Assembly (NCBI RefSeq): GCF_016808335.1
Contig: NC_053141.1
Coordinates: 18,669,756 to 18,733,755 of the forward strand
DNA: 64,000 bases
Direction of reading: 5' to 3'
Source of the DNA: Panicum virgatum
Taxonomy: Eukaryota > Streptophyta > Magnoliopsida > Poales > Poaceae
Each line of letters starts with the position of its first letter. Position 1 is the stretch's first letter. Made by a program: the position numbers and the translations under genes. Under the pieces are notes generated by a model. That model did not search any database. It was given only the letters and a program-made list of their open reading frames with translations, and was not told the DNA's origin. Below are positions 44,414-55,422 of the stretch, one piece after another.

Positions 44414-44891
44414 TGTTGACGACCAAAATTGGCACTAGTCGAACAGACCGGTCTGACCGGTCTACCAGGAATCCGAGTACAACTAGAACTCTTTGTAGAT
44501 TTAGATCTGTAATAAGATTTCTTGCGGGATAAGTCCACCCCACCCTATAAATATAAAGGATCACGGCCGATTAGGGCATCCAATCGATCAAATCAATACA
44601 ACTTTTATCTTTTACTTTTCTCTTGCCCTAGCTTTTCCAATCTACTATTTGCTGCCCCTCCGTCGTCTCTACGTCGATTGATGGCGTTCTAGGTGGCCTG
44701 CCGACCCTAGAACAATCCTACGTGCGCCTGCCCCGACGGGTCTTCCCGGGCTAACGTTCGTAGGCTTTATCACCGTTCTGCCGGCGGCGACCGGTCTGAC
44801 CGCTCTAAGGGACCGGTCTACGCAGAAGGCGCTGCAGCGAGCTGCCTCTTCGCGCCGCACGTTCGTGTGTTGATCCCGAAAGACGTCAACA
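44414..44891 (+). repeat. 3' LTR of the gag-only element
   Basis: 478 bp. It is nearly identical to the 5' LTR except that about 95 bp of U3 repeat units are missing (one GACCGGTCTGACCGGTCTA remains), together with small deletions in U5 (one of two ACCGGTCTG units, and TTCGAGTGCG). Confidence 0.9.
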
Positions 44892-45089
44892 CATGTCCAC
44901 GTCGGTGTCCTCTAGGAGAACCACATCTAAGTTGATGTTTGCTCGCGGATACTGATGACAGCAAAACGCCAAAACCTTACTTGCAGCTGTGCATATGGTG
45001 CCGGTAAGAATTCAATATCAACTTCAGCATCACGCTCTACCACTGATTTTTTTTTTCAGAAGTGACATACCGTCGATAACGAGATTTTT

Positions 45090-45215
45090 GTGGTAATTCC
45101 GTCAACCTCGAGAATCTAGCGGCTCTTGGAGTAGCTCATAGAGGTAGCGTTGTATGTGTAGTTATAAAGGTGAGTGTGTGCCCATGTGCGTCTGCCTTTT
45201 CCAAAAAAAGAAGTA
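45090..45215 (+). mobile_element. SINE 3' fragment (Au-like)
   Basis: CTCATAGAGGTAGCGTTGTATGTGTAG, then AAAGGTGAGTGTGTGCCCATG, resembles the tail of grass Au-type SINEs; no A or B box remains. Confidence 0.4.
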
Positions 45216-45481
45216 GAAGATTGCTCTAAAAAAAAAGAAGTAGAAGAAGACCTAAAAAAACAATGTATCAGAGAAAAGCCATTTCATACTCCCGGGCCCA
45301 GTAAGGCCCATCATACTTTCGACCAGAAACCGATCAGATAAGCCCATCCCGATTCGGGTGGTTCCCGTTTGCCACTCTAACGGACGGCACCCACGTCCCT
45401 AAACGGCTAAACCAAACGCCGTCACTTCAGTCCTCCCACACCACACCCACCCAACAACCCCACTCAGTTCCCGTATTCGAG

Positions 45482-48071
45482 ATGGCCCTCAAAGCCGCCG
45501 TCTCCGTCACCCCGCTGCCGTCGCCTCCCCTCCGCCGCCTCCTCTCCCTGGCTTCCTCGAGGTCGGCGGCGGCTCGCAGGCTCGCGAGGGTTTCCGCGGC
45601 GATGGCGGTGCAGCCGGCCGTGGTGGTCGGCGGCGGGCGCGTGGGCCAGGCGCTGCTGTCCATGGGCCCGCCGGGAGCGGACGTGCTCGTCGGCCGCGGC
45701 GAGAAGGTGCCCGACGACGCGCCCGGACCGATACTCGTGTGCACGCGCAACGACGACCTCGACGCCGTGCTCGAGGCCACCCCCAAGTCGCGCTGGCGCG
45801 GTACGTGGCCCCAGCTCGTCTGCTTGCACTTGCCCGTTCGATTTCGTGTTCGTCTCTGTGGTGGTCCTCGTCTACGGTCGGGGCTGCCTGCACATGTTTC
45901 CCTTCTGGGTTGCATTTTTGGCTAGCCGGATATCGAATAAATTGAGCTGAATTGCACAGACTGCTGTCTTTTCAGTTCAGTTTTTGATTGTGTACATCTG
46001 CGCACCCTGGAGCTATATTGCCGTAGAGTTCCTTTAGTAACCAACACCCTTAAGAGTCAAGATGGAAGTAGCGTAAACTAGGCTGGATCTGCTTTACAAA
46101 TGGAAGGTTTAGAAGCTGGTCTGGTGATGACTGATGGGTCAGTGAACTAGGCGATGTGACATTTTCATTTCTAAATTCTAAATTTCGATCAGTTGTTCGG
46201 TTGGTTATAAACACACCATTTTGGATACTCCACATTGCTGAAGAGCTTCAGGTTATCATTGCACAGAAGCTTGTTTTCCTGAAACCTTAAACACCAAAGC
46301 TGCTCTGAATCTCTGCTCTCCATGTAATTTGAAGGAACTAACCTCACAAGATGGTCCTACTGATAATCATTTGATCACTATATGAGCATTTACATTGATT
46401 CTGAAGTGGCTCCTCTAGATGTTTACCTTCGCTTCCACTAATGTTTTTAAATAAGTGATCTTCTATTGGTTCTGTCTTATGCATGCAACTGCCTAACTAC
46501 ACCTTTGTGCAACATTATTGCATAATGTTGCGGCATGTTGGAACTTGTGAGCTAATATTGCAGCAGATTTGGTGTTCTTCCAGAATGGGATGCTGGATCC
46601 ATGGTTGGAGAGCAAGGGGCTAGTGGATGCAAACCAGGTCTTGGCGTACTTCGCTGTGTCGAAACTCGGAGAGCCACCCGTCGATGGTATCACTGACACC
46701 AACCCAGAAGGGCTGACTGCTGCATTTGGCAGCTGGGCTCCAGCTGTGGCTGCCCGCCTGCAAAATGGCGGACTTACCTGCAAGGTGTGATTATCAGCAT
46801 TTGTTTCACAAGTTCTTCATTTCATCGTCGATAAATTCCCATGTCTACCAGTTTCTTATTTTTGTTCTGTCATGCCTTGCAACTTCTGTGTAAGATTTAT
46901 TAGTTACTACATACTCGCATTGAATTCTATCAGATAGAATTTAGAATAAAATATGGTTGCTAATTTGGTTCCTTCCCTAAGTGTTATTTATTTTTCATCC
47001 TGTTCAAATCTGTGCAAGGGATCTGAGGGTAAATACGAATATAATTTTTTATGCATATTATATCAGTGATTGTTCTGAGTTCCTACTCTATTAAGGTGTG
47101 GATAGGATATAGAAGAGAACATGTTTGAGCCTTTGTTTTTTCTTTAAGAACGTGAATCGTGGAAGTAAAAAAAATTTCCGGTACCTCCTTGTTTCATGCA
47201 TTACTCAAATCATGAAAATTAATGTGTTTTTAGTTATCCTTATTATAATAACAAGAAGGGAAAATTGTTGAAAATTGACCAAGCCGATGAGCTCACGGAG
47301 TTACAGTTCGGCACCAAAGTTTATCTTCTTGAGAGGCAAAATACCAGTGATGTGGTGTTAACATGTTTTTCTATTGATGTTTTTTCTTGCCCTTTCATGT
47401 AACGGTCCTTGCACTTGCTCCTTTGTGCATTTTCAAGTATTTAAGTCTGATGAGATTTGTCTGTGATTTTATTGCAACCTACCGCATCAGGTGCTTGAGA
47501 AGGAAGCCTTTCAGAAGCAGATGCTAGAGAAGTTGATATGGATTTCAGCTTTCATGCTTGTTGGTGCTCGGCATCCAGGGGCTACTGTTGGTGCCGTGGA
47601 AAAAGAGTACCGATCTGAGGTTCATTCCCTCTCATGAAGGCCTCGTATCAATCATGTTTTTGGGTATTTTTGTTCAATAAGCACCAACAAGCACAAGGGT
47701 CTTTCTTGTGTGACACCACTAATTTGTGCTTGTCCTGGCAGGTTGCAAGCCTGATAGCTGAATTAGCATCTGCTGCGGCTGCAGAGAGGGGGCTTACGTT
47801 TGATGAAGGCATAGAAGAGAGGCTTTGTGCATACTCCAGAGCTGTGGCGCACTTCCCTACTGCTGTAAAAGAGGCATGTCCTATCTGTTGAGCACTTAAA
47901 AACTGCACCCGGTTTTATTGCCTGATAAATTAACATAGATTCATCCCAATGGAACAGTTCAAGTGGAGGAACGGTTGGTTTTACTCTCTCACAGAGAAGG
48001 CACTTGCAGAAGGAAAACCAGACCCATGCGCTCTCCACACAGCTTGGCTCAAGGAGATTAAGGTCATATAG
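45482..48071 (+). CDS. Rossmann-fold protein, ketopantoate-reductase-like, 303 aa
   Basis: Five exons: 45482-45800, 46567-46784, 47491-47619, 47742-47873, 47958-48071; 912 nt, all phases join. Introns 1-3 are GT-AG. Intron 4 starts GAG|GCATGT, a GC-AG intron, because no GT donor nearby keeps the frame. Residues 1-40 are Ala, Ser and Arg-rich with no acids, like a plastid or mitochondrial transit peptide; a second Met at 41 could start a cytosolic form. The dinucleotide-binding motif is VVVGGGRVGQALL (glycines about 50-55). LVCTRNDDLDAVL and DLVFFQNGMLDPWL follow as in PanE/ApbA-type N-terminal domains; the C-terminal half (VLEKEAFQKQMLEKLIWISA) is helical. I read it as an NAD(P)-dependent oxidoreductase-like protein; the substrate is unknown and it need not make pantoate. 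Confidence 0.9.
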
Positions 48072-48526
48072 AGATTTTCATGTAAATGGGATAGCATCTT
48101 GGGTTAGACTTACGAACCAATTCAAGTGTTTATGTATGCTATCTATATAGAGAAAAATGCGTGTACTGTCATGTACTTTAAGTGCATCTTTTGAATATGA
48201 TGCTTATCACTCGTCACCACTGTCAATAGAAACCTTTGTGCCATTTTATGTAAAAGCTATGTGCTCGAGCATGCTACAGCCTGTATGGTTTGCTGCCATC
48301 GAAATCTGCAGGCTAAATCAACCAACAAGGATTAGACACCTGCGGCAACGCAAGTCACGACTCATGACTCTTGAGACCAGGTCAAAACTATTTTGTGAAC
48401 AGAGGACTAAGAAAACTCAGGTGCCTTGATTCTCACCACTATGGTTTGAATTGAATATGTTGTTTAGCATGCTACAAAACAACCAGATTCGGTGTCTTGG
48501 TTCATCCTTAGTGCGGATTGAAATCA
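48072..48526 (+). other. 3' flank of the oxidoreductase-like gene
   Basis: Probable 3' UTR followed by intergenic sequence up to the target duplication AATCA (48522-48526). The short ORF at 48157-48429 shows no domain. Confidence 0.5.
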
Positions 48527-48826
48527 TGTTAGATACCAGAGGTAGTGGAAGTAGATTCAGAGGAAGGAAGGTAAGAGCAGAGGAAGACAAGAAGAATTTG
48601 GCGACGACGCTGCGAGGACAGTTTCTTAGGCGGAGATAGTTTGCTACAATAATATTCTTGATGTCTCTCTCCCTGCTCACCCTCTCCTTTATACGCTCAA
48701 CTCACGTGAACCAACGCCGCTCAGGCCCATTCATTGTTGATGAAGCGGTGGTTGGGCTGAGCAGCCCGTTTACTCCTGCGCGGCCCATTTGACGACAATG
48801 CCGGCTGCTCCTCAGGGTTGCTGACA
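48527..48826 (-). repeat. 3' LTR of the chromovirus
   Basis: 300 bp; on - TGTCAGCAACCC...GGTATCTAACA. It differs from the 5' LTR by a few scattered substitutions, for example TGTCAGC against TGTTAGC at the start. It contains the stop codon of the pol frame (48721-48723). Confidence 0.93.
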
Positions 48827-49781
48827 CTCCCCCGCCGATAACAACCTGCTTGTTCCAGAGCAGGTGCATGTGGAAATTGCTGGCACAAGGACTCAACATT
48901 CTCCCAAGTGGCCAAGGAGTCATCCATACCTGACCATTTCACCAACACTTGGGCAGTCAGCTTCAAGCCATCAGGATGCAGACGCCTGCCCAGAATCTTC
49001 TCAGGAACTTGAAAACCATCAAGGTTAATTGGGATGGCAGCTGGAGCTAAAGCAGAAGGCACCGCCTTTTTAAGCTGAGACACATGAAAAACAGGGTGAA
49101 GTTGAGCATGGGCTGGCAACTGCAATTTGTAGGCCACCTTGCCAATCTTTGATATCACAGGAAAAGGCCCGAAGAATTTATATGCCAGCTTCTGATTTGA
49201 TCTGGGAGCCAAAGATGACTGCACATAAGGTTGTAACTTTAAGAAGACTTCATCTCCAACTTCAAAAGAGCGCTCAGATCGATTCTTATCAGCCTGGTAT
49301 TTCATTCGCTGCTGAGCTCGGCCCAGTTGCTGCTGAATTAGAGCCTGCATTAGTTGTTTCTCTTGAAGCCATGTGTCTAGATCAGGTGTGGCACAAGCAG
49401 CTGAAGAAGAAAGTCCAAAATAGCAGGGTTTGTGACCATAGAGAGCTTCAAACGGAGACATTTTCAGTGCAGAATGCCAGCTAGAGTTGTACCAAAACTC
49501 AGCCAAGTATATCCAATCCACCCATTTAGAAGGGTAGCCATGTACAAAGCACCTGAGATATTGTTCCAAACACTGATTCACCCTTTCAGTTTGTTCATCA
49601 GACTGAGGATGATACGCCGAGCTCATGCGTAATTGAACGTTAGCTAGTTTGAACAATTCTTGCCAAAGGTGACTAGTGAACACTTTGTCACGGTAAGAAA
49701 TGATAGAAACTGGCATGCCATGCAATCTGTAAATCTGTTGCATAAAGACTTTTGCAACAACTGCAGCTGTGAATGGATGGC

Positions 49782-51356
49782 TGTAGCGAAAATGGCCTCT
49801 CATGCCATATTTCAATATAATTTTTTGGCGATTGATGACACACACAACACTTGGACTAATGTGATTGTTAAGATGACTATTCTCAGGCTTTTAGGTTCAA
49901 GTGATGACAAAGAGAAGAGAGGCGTAGCAAGGCCCGAAGGGCCACCCCTACGGGGGTTCCGCTACCCGGTTAGCGGACGGGGGTCGAGGGGGAGCCTGAC
50001 CTCGCGGGTCTCAGGGCAGCGCCCTGAAACCTCTTCGGTCCAAAGGACAAGAATCGAAGAGACTGTGAAGAAATTCAATACACCGGTTGAACCGATGTTA
50101 AGGAAAAGACACATGCCGGTGTAATTGTCCAGAAGCTGGAAACTGAAGATACACTCACCGGATTAACCGACGTTGAAGAAAATGCATAAGTCGGTGCATT
50201 GCCAAACGAAGACCGATGAAAATACATACACCGGTTGAACCGACGATGCATCGGTCAATTGCATCGGTTCAGTTGTCCAGAGAGGTGGTTTTTGGAGGAA
50301 CGTGCAGAAGTTACACTCACCGGTTAAACCGACGCTAATTTTACATACACCGGTTGATTGCATCGGTTAAATCGGCGATACACCGGTTAATTGCTAACGG
50401 CTAGTTTTTCAAGTAGCAGTTTACATACACCGGTTGAACCGATGATGGCTTTTGGGGTACGTCGGATTAACCGGCGTTACGCAGTTTTCTGGCAGCTTTT
50501 CTCCAACGGCTATATTTGCTTGTGCTGCCTATATATATACCCCCAAGGCCGGGTCATTTGAAAGTGCTAGAGTTCAAGGAAGTATACAAGAGCTAAAGGT
50601 CATCTCCAACCACCATAGAGCTTCATTGTACATCATATAGGCTTAAGCACACTTGTGAGAGTGCTTAGTGCTTGTTTAGGCTTAGTTCTTGAGAGAACTA
50701 GCTTAAGAGAAAGCCTTGCTGCGGCAAGCACCTTGTGTACTCGTCGTGTGACCCTCCGACTTGGTGTGGAGTGGCAACGACACTTTGTGCGGGGAAGGAG
50801 GCCCCTACTTGGTGTTAAAGCTCCAAGATAGTGAAGACGGTGCCGTGGTGACGCTTCGAGATAGACGGTGGCGGTGACCTCGTCTTTGTGACTTGGCATC
50901 ACTTAGCCTTTGCTTGTCGGGAGCCTTGGAGGCGTGGCAAGACGGTGATCAAGCGAAGAGACTCGGCATCATACTTGTTCTTTGTGAGCAAGTGGCCGTG
51001 GACGTAGGGAGGGACTTTGGTGTCCTAACCGAACCACGTTAAATCGTGTGTCTTGGTGTCTTCACGGGAGTTTGCATATCCTCTCCCTTACCGCTTTACT
51101 TACCGCATTACGTTTCCGCATTTACTCTCTCTTGCTTACCTTTACTTTCCTAGTTAGTTTGATTAGGATTGGCTATAGGTTGCAAGTCTTTTGGGGTAAG
51201 TAGAAGGTAGCATAGATAAACCTTAGTCATAACTAGCATGTGTAGGACGTGTTAGGTTTATCTTATGCAATTAGATTGAGCCCTAGGTTAAAAAGCGATT
51301 AGCGACCCTATTCACCCCCTCCCCCTCTAGGGTCGGACACCCCGGTGATCCTTACA
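49782..51356 (+). repeat. solo Sirevirus-type LTR with target duplication ATGGC
   Basis: 1575 bp, TGTAGCGAAAATGG...CCGGTGATCCTTACA. ATGGC is at 49777-49781 and 51357-51361; the integrase frame resumes across it. At least six CACCGGTTGAACCG-like near-palindromes lie at 50080-50470 in its U3, before a TATATATACCC (about 50531). The end (TTCACCCCCTCCCCCTCTAGGG) is typical of grass Sireviruses. It is the same family as 1-1066. Confidence 0.9.
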
Positions 51357-54300
51357 ATGGCTCAAGGGTATGAAGTGACTGAACTTGGAGAACTTGTCGA
51401 CAACCACAAGAATGCAGTTCTTGCCAGATGATCGAGGTAATCCTTCGATGAGATCCATAGAAATCATTTGCCAAGCTGATTTAGGGATAGGTAGAGGTTC
51501 CAATAACCCAGGGTACTTGACCCTTTCAGACTTTGCTTGCTGGCATATCTGACAAGAAGACACAAAAACTTGTACACTGTTCTTGAGACCAGGCCATGCA
51601 AAAAGTTGTTTCACCCCTCTGTAAGTGACAGGGATTCCAGAATGTCCCCCAACTGCAGAACCATGAAGAGCCTGCAAGACCTTATGATGTAGTGCAATAT
51701 TAGACCCCAACCAGATTCTGTCTTTGAACTTGATGAGACCCCCTTCCAATGTAAAGTGTGGCACAACTGAAGGAGCAATGGCCAGTTTAGACAGCAACTG
51801 AAGGGTAGCTGGATCAGAAGCATAACTAGATGTAATTTCCTCACACCATTGTGGTACTGAAGCTGAAAGAGCCATACAGGTGGCAGAATCATGGGCCCTT
51901 CTGGACAAGGCATCCGCCACTCTATTATCAGACCCTTTCTTATAGACTATTTTATACTGCAGGCCCAGCAGTTTAGTGAATACTTTCTGCTGCCAAGCAG
52001 TGTTCAACCTTTGTTCACTCAAATGGATCAAGCTCTTTTGGTCAGTAAAAATGACAAATTCTTGGTGGAGCAAAAAAGATCTCCATTGCTCAATTGCCAT
52101 TAAGATAGCCAAGTACTCTTTCTCATAAGTTGAGAGACCCTGAGTTTTAGGTCCCAATGGTCGATTGATAAATGCTAAAGGATGACCTTCCTGCAACAAA
52201 ACTGCTCCAATCCCATTCTGACAAGCATCAGTTTCTATGCAGAAAGGCTTGTGAAAGTTAGGCAATGAGAGAACAGGAGCAGTGACAAGAGCTTGCTGTA
52301 GGGTGGCAAAAGCAGTCTGCTGGTCCTGACTCCACACAAACAGGTGATGCTTCTTGAGTAAGTCTGTTAATGGTTTGGCAATTACTGCAAAATTCTTCAC
52401 AAACCTCCTGTAGTAACCAGCAAGTCCCAGAAAACTACGTAACTCCTTGACAGTGGTTGGAGGAGGCCACTGCAGGATAGCCTCTACCTTTGCAGGGTCA
52501 GTAGCAACCCCTTGTTCACTGATGATGTGCCCCAAATAAGAGATTTGCCTTTGAGCAAAATTACATTTGGACAACTTCACATGCCATTTGCCAGCAGCCA
52601 AAAGAGACAGCACTTGCTTAAGATGGAAAAGATGGTCCTGAAAAGAGGCACTGTACACCAAGATGTCATCAAAGAAGACAATGACACATTTCCTCAGGAG
52701 TGGTGACAAGACAGTGTTCATAGCTCCCTGAAAAGTAGCAGGTCCACCACATAATCCAAAAGCCATCACTCTAAACTCAAAGTGGCCACTATGAGTCTGA
52801 AAAGCTGTTTTGTATTCCTCCCCAGCTTTGAGCCTGATTTGATGATATCCAACCCATAAATCCAAAATGGAGAACCAACTAGCACCATATAATTCATCCA
52901 TTAGTTGATCAAACACAGGTATGGGAAACTGACCTCGGACAGTCAAGGCATTCAAGTATCTATAGTCGACACAGAATCACCATGATCCATCCTTTTTCTT
53001 GACTAGCAAAACAGGCGAAGATAATGGAGATGAACTGGGCTGAATAATCCCCTGATTCAACGTGTCCTCTACCTGACGCTCAATCTCATCCTTGAGGGCA
53101 GGGGGTACCTATAGGGCCTTACATTAACTGGTCTGGCACCCAGCACCAAGGGTATAGTGTGATCACAGTCCCTGGACAGTGGCAACTCAGTAGGAGTAGA
53201 GAAAACCACCTCAAAGTCAACAAGCAGCTGTTTGATTTCAGGAGGCAATGCAGGTTGTTCAGGTTGGTTGTCCTGGAGCTGAACTGACAACAATTGTACC
53301 ACCAATTCTTCTGGAAGAGGAGCAGTTATGCCCTGCAATAGTACTGAAGACCCTTGATGAGGAATAAGCATCCATTTGCTGCCCCAATGAACCTTCATGG
53401 GACTGAACTTTTCCAGCCAATCCATCCCTAGTACCATGTCATAAGACTGAAGAGATAGAACTCGGAGATCTTGAGAGAAAGAGGGGCCCTGCATTTGCCA
53501 AGAACAAGCTGGAAGCATAGTTGAGCAATACATAATGCCACCATTTGCCACTTTGACTTGCATATCAACCGGCTGAACTGACATGGGAGACAATTTGGTG
53601 AATGCTTGCTCACTGAGAAAAGAATTAGTACTGCCGGAGTCAACCAATATGTGAATGTTCAGCCCTTGAAGCGTGCCTAGCAGCTGCAACATTTTGGGCC
53701 CTGCCTTCCCTGAAATAGCATCTACAGAGATAGCCATACAGAGATGCAATTTAGATTGAGTGTCGTTGTGGGAAGAATTACCAGCATAGTCTTCCAGGTT
53801 AAATAATTCCCACACTTCTTCCATCGCGTGCAATTGCACAGTGGTGGCACAGCGATGATCACGACTCAACATTTTAGCACACTTGTCACAAAGACCCTTG
53901 GCTGGACGATAAGCCTTCAGAACAATCAGCTTCTCGACAGGTGATTGCCCCGAGCCAGAACTGGTCTTGTCGTCAGTAGATTTACTGAACTTGTTAGTTG
54001 ATGGAGGAGGTGGAAGTGGTTGAGGGCCTTTTGGTGACTGCCTGGTCCAGAAACCACTGTCAGGACGAAGATAATCACGCTTCTTGGTCTGCTCGGCCAT
54101 CTCATCCTGCAAAAGTGCCAAGGAACAAGCAGTATCCAAGGAAGATGGACGTTGAACAGCAATAACAGACTTGATGTCATCTTTCAGACCATCTACAAAG
54201 CGAGTGGTAAAGCACAAAGCGTCGGGTGGAGAGTCATAAGCAGTGAGTTGATCAACCAAACCCGGAAAATGCTCTACATACTCAGCCACAGTACTAGTCT

Positions 54301-54547
54301 GTCTAATGTGGAAAAGCTGATGCAACAACAACTCATGCTGATCATGGTCGAAGCGATCATGAACAGCTTTACAAAATTCAGGCCACTCAATGTGTTTAAG
54401 TCGTTTTTCAACAGACTGGATCCAGCGACCAGCTGAATCCGTGCAATGGTAAGCGGCCAAACCCACCCACTCCGAAGGATCGACATGGTACATCTCAAGG
54501 TAGTGCTCCACCCGTGAAATCCACAACCGAGAATTCTCCCCATCAAA

Positions 54548-55154
54548 CACTACTACAAAATAGGCCTTTCTTCCAGGCCATTTGTCCCGGTTACCTTTGG
54601 GCCCGGGACAAAAGGTGGCTTTTATCCCGGGTCCAACGGCTAGCCGGGCCAACGCGGGGGACAGAGGCTTTTTGTCCCGGGTGGAGCCACCAACCCGGAC
54701 AAAAGGCCCCCCTTTTGTCCCGGTTGGTGGCTCCACCCGGGATAAAAAGGCCCAACCCTTTTATCCCGGGTGGTAACACCAACCGGGACAAAAGGGTCAC
54801 CCTTTTGTCCCGGTTGGTGTTACCACCCGGGACAAAAGACCCCTTTTGTCCCGGTTGGTGTTACCAACCCGGACAAAAGGCCCCTCCATGTGATAGTTCA
54901 AAAGGAAGTTATTCTATACTGAGTCACATGTACTACTTAGGTGAGTTGGTAAGGAAACCATGCGCTAGGCAAGAGGTCTTGGGATCAAATCCCGTGGTGT
55001 GCAAAAAATTTTTTAACGGCAGGCACCTTTTGTCCCGGTTCTGCCACCCGGGACAAAAGCCTCGAGGCTTTTGTCCCGGAAGCCTTGTCCCGGTTCCAAA
55101 ACCGGGACAAAAGGCAGTTTGGAACCGGGACAAAAGGCTTATTTTGTAGTAGTG
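54548..55154. mobile_element. 607-bp non-autonomous CACTA element with target duplication AAA
   Basis: Ends CACTACTACAAAATAGGCC and, read inward from the right, CACTACTACAAAATAAGCC. AAA lies on both sides (54545-54547, 55155-55157). Subterminal TTTGTCCCGG / CCGGGACAAAA units occur in both orientations, often with GGTTGGTG. It sits in gag, whose frame joins across it. The ORF 54514-55149 is made of these repeats. Confidence 0.95.
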
Positions 55155-55422
55155 AAAGTAAGGGAAATTTAACTTGGGCAATTTACCAGTGGATGAGTTG
55201 TGCGCCTCATGACCACGAGACCGAGCTAAGGAGGACTCATAAGTAGACCCATGAAACTTAGAACATGGAGGTGGTGGTGGTGGAGGGGGATGTAAATTGA
55301 GCATACCCTTGACCGGGGGATGAAGTACGGTCGTGACGGACCCGTATCCATCCTCCCGGTGAGTGTTGTCGTGGCGGTGCCCACGGGGCCAGTCGGCTGG
55401 TACTCCGGCAGGTGGGACGCCG

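Larger units (their letters stand above)
41128..44891 (+). mobile_element. complete gag-only LTR retrotransposon (TR-GAG type), target duplication CATGT
   Basis: 3764 bp. 5' LTR 41128-41718, primer-site-like TTTTTGGCGACTCCACTGGG (about 41723-41742), gag 41763-44108, polypurine stretch ACAGAGGGGCATA (44401-44413), 3' LTR 44414-44891. CATGT lies at 41123-41127 and 44892-44896. There is no protease, RT, RNase H or integrase, and only 305 bp between gag and the 3' LTR, so pol was not recently deleted from view. It must move with proteins from another element, most likely an autonomous Tat-lineage partner with the same primer site. Confidence 0.93.

Noticed and set aside
26542..48071. The three host genes as a biosynthetic or functional cluster
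   Set aside because: An ATPase, a small membrane protein and an oxidoreductase-like protein share no evident pathway and are far apart.
54514..55149. 211-aa ORF with repeated peptides
   Set aside because: Made of CACTA subterminal repeats.
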